Shown here: positions 1-6,708 of the stretch, piece by piece
How positions within the stretch are numbered: position 1 is the first letter of the stretch
Layout of the letters: every line of letters begins with the position of its first letter
Origin: Gemmatimonadaceae bacterium
GTDB lineage: Bacteria > Latescibacterota > UBA2968 > UBA8231
DNA length: 19,035 bases
NCBI GenBank assembly: GCA_002726335.1
Contig: PBSR01000071.1
Coordinates: forward strand, 1-19,035
Direction of reading: 5' to 3'
The notes under the pieces: generated by a model
The model's database searches: none
The model's input: the letters and a program-made list of their open reading frames with translations, nothing else
What the model was told of the DNA's origin: nothing
Program-made: the position numbers and the translations under genes

Positions 1-290
1 AGACTGTCCGGGAGGAACTGGACAAGGTGGCCCAGTTTGTTCGTGCTTTCAGTCCGTCAAAGCTGACGATCGAAGGTCACACCGACTCCGATGGTGAAGA
101 GGCGGCCAATCAAGCGCTGTCGGTGCAGCGAGCCGAGATGATCAGGGGATTCCTGATCAGCAACTACGAGGAAATCACACCGAACATGGTTACCGCCCGC
201 GGATATGGTGAGAGTCGGCCGATCGTGACCAACGACTCACCGGAGAACCGGGCTCTCAACCGACGGATCGAAATCGTCGTACTGGAGTAA
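1..290 (+). CDS. OmpA-family C-terminal domain protein (5' end outside window)
   Basis: This is the C-terminal part of an OmpA/MotB/Pal-type peptidoglycan-binding domain, which anchors outer-membrane or periplasmic proteins non-covalently to the murein. The frame is open from the window edge, so the gene starts upstream; the GTG at 27 is internal. The visible 95 or so residues contain the family signature IEGHTDSDG, the arginine-bearing helix (VQRAEMIRGFLI), the ARGYGESRP segment and the closing ENRALNRRIEIVV strand, all typical of the fold. The stop at 288-290 lies 6 bases before the chosen start of a second protein with the same domain, so the two form a tandem pair and probably one operon. 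What lies N-terminal to the domain cannot be seen. Confidence 0.9.
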   Translation, partial: TVREELDKVAQFVRAFSPSKLTIEGHTDSDGEEAANQALSVQRAEMIRGFLISNYEEITPNMVTARGYGESRPIVTNDSPENRALNRRIEIVVLE

Positions 291-296
291 TTGTCA

Positions 297-1046
297 GTGC
301 CCCGGTTCACAGAGACCACCATCCTGCATGCTGCCCCCGGTTGTCTGCTGCTGGTGACCATTCTCCTGGCAGGCGCACGTCCGAGCGATGCTGAGTTCGA
401 ACCGCCGCGGGTCATCTACGTGGCCAATCCCCAGGGGGCCGGTACCTCGAACGCGGTATCGCGGATGTACTGCATCGACAAGGGGCTGGAGAGCAGCATC
501 AACATGGGTGATGTGCTCAATGTATACCGGGAGAAGCGGGCAATCCGCGGAGGGCCGGCGGTGCGGGTCCTCATAGGCACCATGAGAATTCAGCATGCTG
601 AGCCAAGTTTCGCCCTGGGGCACTTCACCGCCAGCGAAGCCGCGTCGGCCAGTCCCTCGATCCGCCACCTCACGCCGATGAAGAGTGACATCGTCGTACC
701 GGTGGAGGCGATCGATTCCGGGGTTCTCTTCGACCCGGGGCGGATGTCGTTGAAGCCGGATGCGGCGACGGTGTTTCAGAAGGTGGCAGACTTCGTCGAC
801 CAGTACGCGCCTGACAGGCTCGTCATCGAGGGCCACACGGATTCTGACGGCGATGCCGGAACCAATCAGGAGCTGTCAGAGGCCCGCGCCGAGGCGGTGC
901 GGCAATACCTGATCGAGACCTACGACTTCATTACACCCGCCATGGTCGAATCGAGAGGGTTTGGTGGCGGCCGGCCCATGGTTCCCAATGACACGCCGGA
1001 AAACAAGGCGCTGAACCAGCGAATCGAAGTGATCGTCTGGGATTGA
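297..1046 (+). CDS. Exported OmpA-family peptidoglycan-binding protein
   Basis: A 249-residue exported protein predicted to bind peptidoglycan from the periplasm or outer membrane. A signal peptide is clear: a basic start, a hydrophobic core (GCLLLVTILLAGA, about residues 14-26) and a likely cleavage after PSDA near residue 32. Residues 36-110 look like a small beta-rich module (GDVLNVYRE, then VRVLIGTMRI), resembling domains that precede OmpA modules. The OmpA domain covers about 141-248 with EGHTDSDG at 178-185 and the final LNQRIEVIV strand. GTG at 297 is preferred because GGAG at 284-287 lies 9 bases upstream; TTG at 291 is an alternative that adds two residues. The last 75 residues are close to those of the preceding gene (GHTDSDG, ITPxMV, NDxPENxALNxRIE), indicating tandem duplication. 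Confidence 0.85.
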   Translation: MPRFTETTILHAAPGCLLLVTILLAGARPSDAEFEPPRVIYVANPQGAGTSNAVSRMYCIDKGLESSINMGDVLNVYREKRAIRGGPAVRVLIGTMRIQHAEPSFALGHFTASEAASASPSIRHLTPMKSDIVVPVEAIDSGVLFDPGRMSLKPDAATVFQKVADFVDQYAPDRLVIEGHTDSDGDAGTNQELSEARAEAVRQYLIETYDFITPAMVESRGFGGGRPMVPNDTPENKALNQRIEVIVWD

Positions 1047-1061
1047 TCCGCCGCAGGCCGA

Positions 1062-1091
1062 CTCACCGGACGATATGACGCGTCCGGTGAG
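1062..1091. terminator. Perfect inverted repeat between convergent genes, putative bidirectional terminator
   Basis: CTCACCGGACG (1062-1072) and CGTCCGGTGAG (1081-1091) are perfect inverted repeats with an 8-base loop. The structure lies just after the + strand OmpA gene and overlaps the stop codon of the - strand gene ending at 1063. The position suits a shared transcription terminator. Neither side has a run of T, so it may not be a classical intrinsic terminator. Confidence 0.55.
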
Positions 1092-2142
1092 CCGATGACA
1101 ACGGTCCCGGTATCGGCGCTTCAGGACGGAGTCCACCTGAGGCGCCCATGACGGTGTTCACCGTGCCGCCGTCCTTCGCCCCGACGTAGACGAGATGGTG
1201 CGTGCCGTCGACGATGAGCGATGTCGGCGAGGTCAGTTCCTCCGCGTCGTCTCGGCCGGGGGCCAGACCGAGCATCCTGCGGCATTCCCGAGTCAGCGTA
1301 CGGCCATCCTCGGCCAGGTAGACCTCGTAGAGCTCGACGACACGGGCCACGCCTCCCGAGGCCCTGTTGCCGCCGCCACACACAACCACGTATTCACCAT
1401 TGCCGATGGGGGTGATGGATCCGGGATCGATGTCGTGCCAGATCAGGATCATGTCCTCATCGGGCATGGCATGGCCTTCGATGGGCGTGAGTACATCCAG
1501 TACCTGCCAGTCCAGCGCATCGTCGGATGCCCAGATCGCCGAGTGATAGTCGTCGCCGCCGCCATGGAGCGAATAACCGACGTACTTCTGCGCGATGCCG
1601 GGGAAAGGATTCAGCGTCCAGCGGAAATACCCCGTGTGGCCGTTGCCCGGTCTTTCTCCCGGGGCGTAGCGCAGGATGACGGAATCATCGGCACCATGGA
1701 CACGGGCAAAGGACACCCCATCGGGGGATCTGGCCAGCAAGGTCCGCTGCGTGTTCTCGATGCCATTCTTGTGATACGTCATGTACACGGTGCCGTCGAT
1801 GACGTTCACATGGGGTGTCTCGGTATGCCCTGAGCCTTGAACGGGATCGAGGAAGATCGGGTTGGCCGCAGGTCGGTCCTCGACGTGATCGAAGTTCCCT
1901 GCCACCGCCGCATCATCATATGATCTCCAGTCCGCCGCCTCCGTGGGCGAACCATCACAGACATACAGCCAGATGCCCCCCTCGCCACTGTCGTGATCCG
2001 TGGAGAAGTAGAGGGCGTAGTCGCCGGGAAAACCGGCCACCTGCTTCATGTCGACCAGACAGGTGTAGTACGGTCCGGGTCCCACCATATCCGGGCGTGG
2101 GTCAAGGAGAGCGCCGTGTCGCGTGAAGTCAAAGCAACTCAT
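1063..2142 (-). CDS. Five-bladed-propeller glycosidase-like protein (GH43/GH32-like fold)
   Basis: A 359-residue protein that reads like the beta-propeller superfamily of GH43/GH32/GH130-type enzymes. There are repeated blades of the form YxLYFSTD (41-49), a GxHTETPHVNVIDGTVYMTYH segment with an acidic-aromatic pattern (104-124), TLLARSPDGVSF, YVGYSLHGG, AIWASDDALDW and HLVYVGAKDGG. The fold is a reasonable guess. The catalytic acids were not assigned, so the substrate and even activity are unknown. No signal peptide is visible. The frame is open further upstream, but ATG at 2142 is chosen because it begins 7 bases after the stop of the preceding glycosyltransferase, as expected in an operon. 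It is the last gene of the four-gene - strand cluster, which suggests trimming or binding of the same glycan. Confidence 0.65.
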   Translation of the reverse strand: MSCFDFTRHGALLDPRPDMVGPGPYYTCLVDMKQVAGFPGDYALYFSTDHDSGEGGIWLYVCDGSPTEAADWRSYDDAAVAGNFDHVEDRPAANPIFLDPVQGSGHTETPHVNVIDGTVYMTYHKNGIENTQRTLLARSPDGVSFARVHGADDSVILRYAPGERPGNGHTGYFRWTLNPFPGIAQKYVGYSLHGGGDDYHSAIWASDDALDWQVLDVLTPIEGHAMPDEDMILIWHDIDPGSITPIGNGEYVVVCGGGNRASGGVARVVELYEVYLAEDGRTLTRECRRMLGLAPGRDDAEELTSPTSLIVDGTHHLVYVGAKDGGTVNTVMGASGGLRPEAPIPGPLSSAHRTRHIVR

Positions 2143-2149
2143 CGCAACT

Positions 2150-3226
2150 TTACGTCGGGCCGTCGCCGCGGTAAGCCGCCACGACTCGAGAAGCGATTCG
2201 GTTCCAGTCCAGGGACTCGGCCCGGGCACGTGCCGCAGCGCCGGCGGCGGCGAGATCGCACTGACGGATCCGCTCCATGGCCTGCCGCAGCGCCCCGGGT
2301 TCCGCTGGATCATAGGTGATGCCCATGGTGTCGTCGATGAGCTCCGGCAGGCAGCCCAGGGCGGGCAGGATGAGAGGACGGCCGAACCCCAGTGCGGTGA
2401 TCGCTGAGCCCGAGGTCAGCACTTCAGAGAAGGGCAGGACGACGACGTCGGCACAGTTGAGGTAGAGCTGGAACTCGTCGACGGCGAAGAAGTCAGAGGT
2501 CCAGACGTGGACGCGGCTGTTGCCGGCGCCGGCCCGGTCGATCAGCTGCTGACCGTAGGCCGGGTCGAAGGCGTTGCGCATCATCAGCCCGAGAACGGCA
2601 TCACTTTGCTCGAGGCTGGCAAAGGCGTCGATCAATCCTTCGACCGACTTGTAGGCGCGGGCATTGCCGAAGAACAGGTAGACGAAGTCGTCGGCCCGCA
2701 GCCCGAGCCGGGAGCGGGCCTCGACGCCTGACAGTTCGTTGGGGTAGACGTCGATGAAGTTGCCGTGGGGGACGACGCGCACATCGCGACAATAGAAGCG
2801 CTGCCGTGCAAGGTGGGCGGCGTGCTCACAGTGGGCGAGCACGACGTCGGCGTGATCGGCCACCAGCAGGCGGGCAAGGTGATCGACGTGGGGGTGGGGC
2901 CGTTCGTGGGGATAGAGGTTGTGCAGGGTCCAGACGATGCGATAGCCCAGCTGGCGCGCCAGGTGGAGGTTCTCGGCGAAGTCGTGGTAGGCTGCCAGCG
3001 TCGAGGCCAGGTCGTGGCGCCGGTAGAACGCATGCAGCCAGTTGAAGTGGAGTACGTCATGGGTCGGCCGTTGGGCCTCGAGCCACGAGCGTGAGAAGCC
3101 GTAGTCACCCAGCTCGAGATGCACATCGTGAGCGTGCAGGGCGCCGTCGAGAAGTCCCGCATAGGGGTTGCAGCGGAACTCGAGGCTGAGACCGCCCACC
3201 TGTTCCCAGAAGAAGAGGACGTTCAT
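2150..3226 (-). CDS. GT4-like glycosyltransferase, GT-B fold
   Basis: A 358-residue glycosyltransferase that would move a sugar from a nucleotide or lipid-linked donor to a glycan acceptor, probably in the cytoplasm or at the inner membrane face. The N-terminal Rossmann half contains DVLHFNWLH (57-65), IVWTLHNLYPHE (97-108) and a DVVLAHCEHAA segment, a pattern common in GT4-type enzymes. The C-terminal donor half has FVYLFFGNARAYKSVEGLIDAF (181-202) and the LPFSEVLTSGSAITALGFGRP loop (264-284). The second Glu of the usual EX7E motif appears replaced (ITA in place of LEA), so donor binding may differ from the norm. ATG at 3226 follows the stop of the sulfatase-like gene by 10 bases; its ribosome binding site is weak, consistent with coupled translation. 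Confidence 0.8.
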   Translation of the reverse strand: MNVLFFWEQVGGLSLEFRCNPYAGLLDGALHAHDVHLELGDYGFSRSWLEAQRPTHDVLHFNWLHAFYRRHDLASTLAAYHDFAENLHLARQLGYRIVWTLHNLYPHERPHPHVDHLARLLVADHADVVLAHCEHAAHLARQRFYCRDVRVVPHGNFIDVYPNELSGVEARSRLGLRADDFVYLFFGNARAYKSVEGLIDAFASLEQSDAVLGLMMRNAFDPAYGQQLIDRAGAGNSRVHVWTSDFFAVDEFQLYLNCADVVVLPFSEVLTSGSAITALGFGRPLILPALGCLPELIDDTMGITYDPAEPGALRQAMERIRQCDLAAAGAAARARAESLDWNRIASRVVAAYRGDGPT

Positions 3227-3236
3227 GCCAACGGTC

Positions 3237-4484
3237 TCACAGATACCCCAGGTCTTTCAGCCGCTGTTCGAGCACGGCCTTCTCGTCGTCGGTTTCATCC
3301 TGAGCCCGCAGGTCTCCATACGCTGAGCCGTCCAGCAGTGCCTGATAGTGCTGCCGGTACGGGGCGGGATCGCCGCAATCCAGATCCTTGCCCGTGGCCA
3401 CGTCGCGCAGAACGTAGTCGCCACTTGCCTCGTCGTAGCGGAACAGCACGGAGCCGTCGCTGATCGACCACTGGCGCGTGCCCTCCGGATTGAGCTTCAG
3501 CGTCTCATCGTCGATGGCGGTTCGTGACGTCACGCGCCCATGCTCGACTTCGAGATTTCCTGGATTCAGAAAACCGACGCCGTAGAGGCTGTCGAGCTCG
3601 GTCAGCACCCAGCGTTCTCTTCGAGGGGTCGGGTCGAGCAGGCTCTGCCCATAACCCCGGTAGCCGCCATCCACGTCTGCCGCCTGGCAGATCGTCGGGA
3701 ACAGGTCGATCATCGACAGCGGACCCTCCGGCAGGCGCCAGTCTGCCACCGGCATGTGGGCCAGCAGGGGCACGCGGGCCACGTTCTGGTGGATCCGGTC
3801 TCCGTGGGACATGACCTCCGGGTCGAAGCCTTCGCCGTGGTCGCCGAAGAGGAACACGGCCCACTCCGCCAGATCGATCTTCTTGAGGACTTCGACGATG
3901 CGGAACTCCTGAATCTGCACGACAGCGGCATAGTAGTAGCGCAGGGCCTCGGCCCCGCGGCCGTCCTCCACCAGCTGGCGCAACCCGGGCCTGAGCTCCA
4001 TGCCACCGAGTCCGTATCCGCCGTGGGTATACCAGAAATGGAGAAACCGCAGCTGTGGTCCACCGCCCGAGTTGGCGAAGACGTCGAGGATGGGTTCCAT
4101 GGAGCCGAGACACTGGTTCCGTGCCGCCGGGTCGATGGGGCCGATGAAATCCTCGTAGTCGAGAAAGCGGAACACGTCGGGCCGTTCGGAGTGACCGCTG
4201 ACTTCGAAGCCCCGCCGCCGCAGCAGCTGCATCAGGTTGGTAACACCATCGAACATCTTCAGATAGGTCTGACCGAAGAGGCCATGTTCGAAGGGATACA
4301 GCCCGGTGAACAGGGATGTATGTGACGGCCGGGTGGCAGGGGCGGTGACGAAGAAACGGTCGGCCAGCTCGTAGTCGCGAGTGAGCACGTCAAACTTCGG
4401 TGTGTCGAGGCGGGGGTTGGTGCGACTGAGCGCGTCGTAGCGCAGACAGTCGACGGAGATCAGGAGGAATTTCTCAACAGCCAC
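3237..4484 (-). CDS. Sulfatase-like alkaline phosphatase superfamily protein with Thr at the nucleophile position
   Basis: A 415-residue protein of the sulfatase/alkaline-phosphatase superfamily, metal-dependent enzymes that hydrolyse or transfer sulfate or phosphate esters. The N-terminal metal site is SVDCLRYDAL (10-19). The C-terminal metal site is FLFGDHGEGF (211-220) followed by SHGDRIHQNVARVPLL. The nucleophile region reads TRPSHTSLFTGLYP (51-64). True sulfatases have Cys or Ser at the first position, which becomes formylglycine, and Arg at the fifth; here they are Thr51 and His55. Thr is the nucleophile in LtaS-type phosphoglycerol transferases and some phosphodiesterases, so sulfate specificity is doubtful. 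No signal peptide or membrane segment is seen. The start is GTG, with GAGGG upstream on the - strand. It lies 15 bases after the FG-GAP gene. Confidence 0.8.
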   Translation of the reverse strand: MAVEKFLLISVDCLRYDALSRTNPRLDTPKFDVLTRDYELADRFFVTAPATRPSHTSLFTGLYPFEHGLFGQTYLKMFDGVTNLMQLLRRRGFEVSGHSERPDVFRFLDYEDFIGPIDPAARNQCLGSMEPILDVFANSGGGPQLRFLHFWYTHGGYGLGGMELRPGLRQLVEDGRGAEALRYYYAAVVQIQEFRIVEVLKKIDLAEWAVFLFGDHGEGFDPEVMSHGDRIHQNVARVPLLAHMPVADWRLPEGPLSMIDLFPTICQAADVDGGYRGYGQSLLDPTPRRERWVLTELDSLYGVGFLNPGNLEVEHGRVTSRTAIDDETLKLNPEGTRQWSISDGSVLFRYDEASGDYVLRDVATGKDLDCGDPAPYRQHYQALLDGSAYGDLRAQDETDDEKAVLEQRLKDLGYL

Positions 4485-4499
4485 TGCACTTTCCCTCTG

Positions 4500-5858
4500 T
4501 CAGTCGATGAGGCGGGTGTTGTACTGTCGCGACGTATGACGGTACCCGCCATAGACCGATTCCCGCGGCGGTTCCTGCGTGTAGATGTAGATGTGGTCGC
4601 GGTTCGGATCGTAGAGGACGACCTCTTCGCGACCATCGCCGCAGACGTCGGCGGGGAAACAGTGGTACCAGCCCATGCGGCCACCGCTGGGCGGCGGCAG
4701 GTCGGGAAACTCGACCGCCCGCCTGCCGTCGCCGTCCCACAGGGCGGCAGGGCTGTAGATCAGGTCCGGGCCGTCGTCGCCGTTCCAGTGAATCGTCTCG
4801 AGACCGGTGTTGTTCGGCGACTCGTCCACGCGGAAACGGGAGCGAATCCCGTTTCGACCAGCCACGAGCAGATCCGGATGATGGCCGTTGTAGCGGATCA
4901 CGAGTTCAGGCTCGGCGCTGTCGGCATGATAGCGTCCACAGCGGATCTCCTGGCCATGGGGGACTGCCTCCATGCCGAGTTCGAACAGGCGTCTGCCGGC
5001 GCCGTCCAGTACCATCCCACCTGCGGACACGATGGCCCGCGCCGGCCCGCCGTCGTCCCACGGTTCGACGAGGACGCTGTCCATGTTGTCGCCGACGAAC
5101 TCCTCCCACAACACGGTGCCGTCGTGGTCGAGCAGAAACAGGCCCCCGTTGACCTCGTCCCTGCCGTCACCGTCGAAGTCGCCGACGGCAGGGATATAGG
5201 CGGCGTGCTTCGGGTAGTGGTTCCAGCGGTTCTCGTAGGTCCACAACACCTCGAAGCTGCTGTTCAGAGCGACGAGGGTCTTGCCGACCTTGACGACGAC
5301 GTCACCGGCATGCCCGGCGCCGGACAAGTCGGCCACGAGCAACCTCTGATGAACGAAGTTGGAGATGCGCAACTCGCCATCGGCGAAGGCGTCGCATTGG
5401 CGCAGTGCCCCCGGGGCGGCTTCCTGCTTGATCTGTCCCGTGCGGCCATCGAGCAACAGCAGTCGTACGTCACCGAGGTGCCATTTGCTCGTGGGGCCCA
5501 TGTCCTCGTCAACGAAGAGGCAGAGAACTTCACAGGCTCCGTCGCCATCCAGGTCGGTTACCGCCACCGGTCCGGGACGATCCGGGGAGATAGTTTGCAG
5601 CAACCCGCCGCTGTCGGTGTCGGCAACGGTGTGATCCCGCCGTCCTATCGACCACAGGGGGTTGCCGTCGATATCGAAAGCGCCGAGAAAAGCAGGTTTC
5701 ATCCCCCCCAGCGACTGGTAGACGACGAAGTCGACGACGCCGTTGCCGGTGAGATCGCCGATGCGGATATCACCGCCGTAGATCCCGCCATCCACGTCAG
5801 TTGAGGTGAATGACTCGGGTACTGCTGTGCTGCGGTATCTGGTGGCTGGTTGTGCCAT
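4500..5858 (-). CDS. FG-GAP/VCBS-like beta-propeller protein with calcium-loop repeats
   Basis: A 452-residue protein built of FG-GAP/VCBS-type propeller repeats. Calcium-loop motifs recur: DLTGNGVVDF (35-44), DLDGDGACEV (102-111), DLSGAGHAGDVV (177-188), DFDGDGRDEV (227-236) and DVCGDGREEVVLYD near residue 412. Between them are blades of the form FDIDGNPLWS and FLLDHDGTVLWEE. The C-terminal portion (LYDPNRDHIYIYTQ, then RQYNTRLID) recalls the end of PL11 rhamnogalacturonan-lyase-like and planctomycete FG-GAP proteins, but the lyase domain is not evident; function is unknown. No signal peptide is visible, which is unusual for this normally extracellular repeat. ATG at 5858 is supported by AGGA 7 bases upstream. 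It is the first gene of the four-gene - strand cluster. Confidence 0.75.
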   Translation of the reverse strand: MAQPATRYRSTAVPESFTSTDVDGGIYGGDIRIGDLTGNGVVDFVVYQSLGGMKPAFLGAFDIDGNPLWSIGRRDHTVADTDSGGLLQTISPDRPGPVAVTDLDGDGACEVLCLFVDEDMGPTSKWHLGDVRLLLLDGRTGQIKQEAAPGALRQCDAFADGELRISNFVHQRLLVADLSGAGHAGDVVVKVGKTLVALNSSFEVLWTYENRWNHYPKHAAYIPAVGDFDGDGRDEVNGGLFLLDHDGTVLWEEFVGDNMDSVLVEPWDDGGPARAIVSAGGMVLDGAGRRLFELGMEAVPHGQEIRCGRYHADSAEPELVIRYNGHHPDLLVAGRNGIRSRFRVDESPNNTGLETIHWNGDDGPDLIYSPAALWDGDGRRAVEFPDLPPPSGGRMGWYHCFPADVCGDGREEVVLYDPNRDHIYIYTQEPPRESVYGGYRHTSRQYNTRLID

Positions 5859-5939
5859 GCCCCAATCCTACGACACGGGCGGGACGTGGGCGACCGCTCG
5901 GGGTGGTGGCCGGAACTCCAGGTACCTACCATATCCACT

Positions 5940-6281
5940 ATGATGCCCTGGGTCGCCATCGCCGCCGCCGTCCTCCTGATGGGAGTCACTCTGCGGATGT
6001 GGCTCGAATTCGGTCAGCGCCAGCGCCAGCTGGCGGCCGAGATCCACCGGCTGAAGGGAGTAGTGGAGACCAACATCGACAGGACGGCGAGCATCAAGGT
6101 TCGCATCGAGGAACTGGAGAAGGAGACCAACATCCTGATCTCCCGGCGCGAGAACCTGCATGCCGAGGTCCTGCAGGCCAGGGAGAAGCTGACGGAGCTG
6201 GAGGAGCGGCTGGAGCGGGTCAAGCCCGCCAGCCGTCGCGTCGACAATGAGTCGAAGGATCAGAAGGAAGACTGGTTATGA
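5940..6281 (+). CDS. Small single-pass membrane coiled-coil protein
   Basis: A 113-residue protein with one N-terminal membrane segment (residues 3-18, PWVAIAAAVLLMGVTL) followed by a long charged helical region (about 20-95). That region has the regular hydrophobic spacing of a coiled coil, for example RIEELEKETN and EKLTELEERLERV. The family is not recognised; the layout resembles small envelope scaffolds or phage-shock PspB/C-like helices, but no specific motif supports either. ATG at 5940 is chosen because it sits just before the membrane segment; ATG at 5943 is equally possible, and neither has a strong ribosome binding site. The gene diverges from the FG-GAP gene across 81 bases. Its stop overlaps the next start as ATGA, so the two small proteins are translationally coupled and probably work together. 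Confidence 0.65.
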   Translation: MMPWVAIAAAVLLMGVTLRMWLEFGQRQRQLAAEIHRLKGVVETNIDRTASIKVRIEELEKETNILISRRENLHAEVLQAREKLTELEERLERVKPASRRVDNESKDQKEDWL

Positions 6282-6589
6282 CGGAGGTGTCCATCTTTGC
6301 CGCCGTCGGCTTCATGATCGCTTGCGCTCTGACCAAGGGCTTCACGACGAAAGTACTCGCTCAGTTGCGTCGGGACGTGGGCCGTCTGAACACCGACGAG
6401 CAGCGGACCCGTCAGGAACGCGATCAAGCGGAGGTCCTGCGAGAGAGTGCCGAGGCGCTGCATAACCAGGCGACGTTCGATTGCCAGAAGTTCGAGGCCG
6501 AACTCGGGGAGCTGGCGCCGCTGATCGAGCAGGTCCAGGAGGATCTGGGTCGCACCGAAGACGGAGGCGAGGAGGCGGCGCAGGAGTGA
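6278..6589 (+). CDS. Small single-pass membrane coiled-coil protein, coupled to preceding gene
   Basis: A 103-residue protein with an N-terminal membrane segment (about residues 5-19, SIFAAVGFMIACALT). An acidic/basic helical region follows to about residue 90 with coiled-coil character (ERDQAEVLRESAEALHNQ), then a Glu-rich tail. It overlaps the previous gene by 4 bases (ATGA) and has AAGGAAG about 9 bases upstream of the ATG. Both proteins share the TM-plus-coiled-coil design, so a hetero-oligomer at the inner membrane is plausible. No family recognised. The following sigma factor lies 119 bases downstream with its own structured leader. Confidence 0.65.
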   Translation: MTEVSIFAAVGFMIACALTKGFTTKVLAQLRRDVGRLNTDEQRTRQERDQAEVLRESAEALHNQATFDCQKFEAELGELAPLIEQVQEDLGRTEDGGEEAAQE

Positions 6590-6614
6590 CCGATCCATCG
6601 GGCCTGGCTTTTTT
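6590..6614 (+). terminator. Weak terminator-like element after small coiled-coil genes
   Basis: CCGA (6590-6593) pairs with TCGG (6598-6601) around a 4-base loop. It is followed after a short GC stretch by six T residues (6609-6614). The T run and the position after the last stop fit an intrinsic terminator, but the stem is short, so this is a tentative call. Confidence 0.3.
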
Positions 6615-6652
6615 CTAGACGATTTCCCCTTTCAGGCGTCCAACTGGTAGGA

Positions 6653-6690
6653 ACCCGGGGTCTCCCCTGCGGGAGTCGTGTGCCCCGGGT
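6653..6690 (+). promoter_or_regulatory. Two-tier stem-loop in the sigma factor leader
   Basis: ACCCGGGG (6653-6660) pairs perfectly with CCCCGGGT (6683-6690). Nested inside, CTCCC (6662-6666) pairs with GGGAG (6671-6675) around CTGC. The element ends 18 bases before the sigma factor ATG at 6709. The left arm begins inside GGAACCC (6650-6656), which resembles an ECF -35 element, so the element could be a structured leader, an operator or part of an autoregulated promoter. The role is inference. Confidence 0.4.
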
Positions 6691-6708
6691 CGGAAACGGC
6701 GATGGACC

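Noticed and set aside
1195..1833. Open + strand frame opposite the glycosidase-like gene
   Set aside because: A GC-driven antisense shadow within the propeller-protein gene.
3540..4325. Open + strand frame opposite the sulfatase-like gene
   Set aside because: It has no domain and no translation signals; the - strand carries conserved metal-site motifs.
4536..5804. Long + strand open frame (about 420 codons) antisense to the FG-GAP gene
   Set aside because: It mirrors a real gene in high-GC DNA, has no recognisable domain and no ribosome binding site; the - strand frame has clear calcium-loop repeats.
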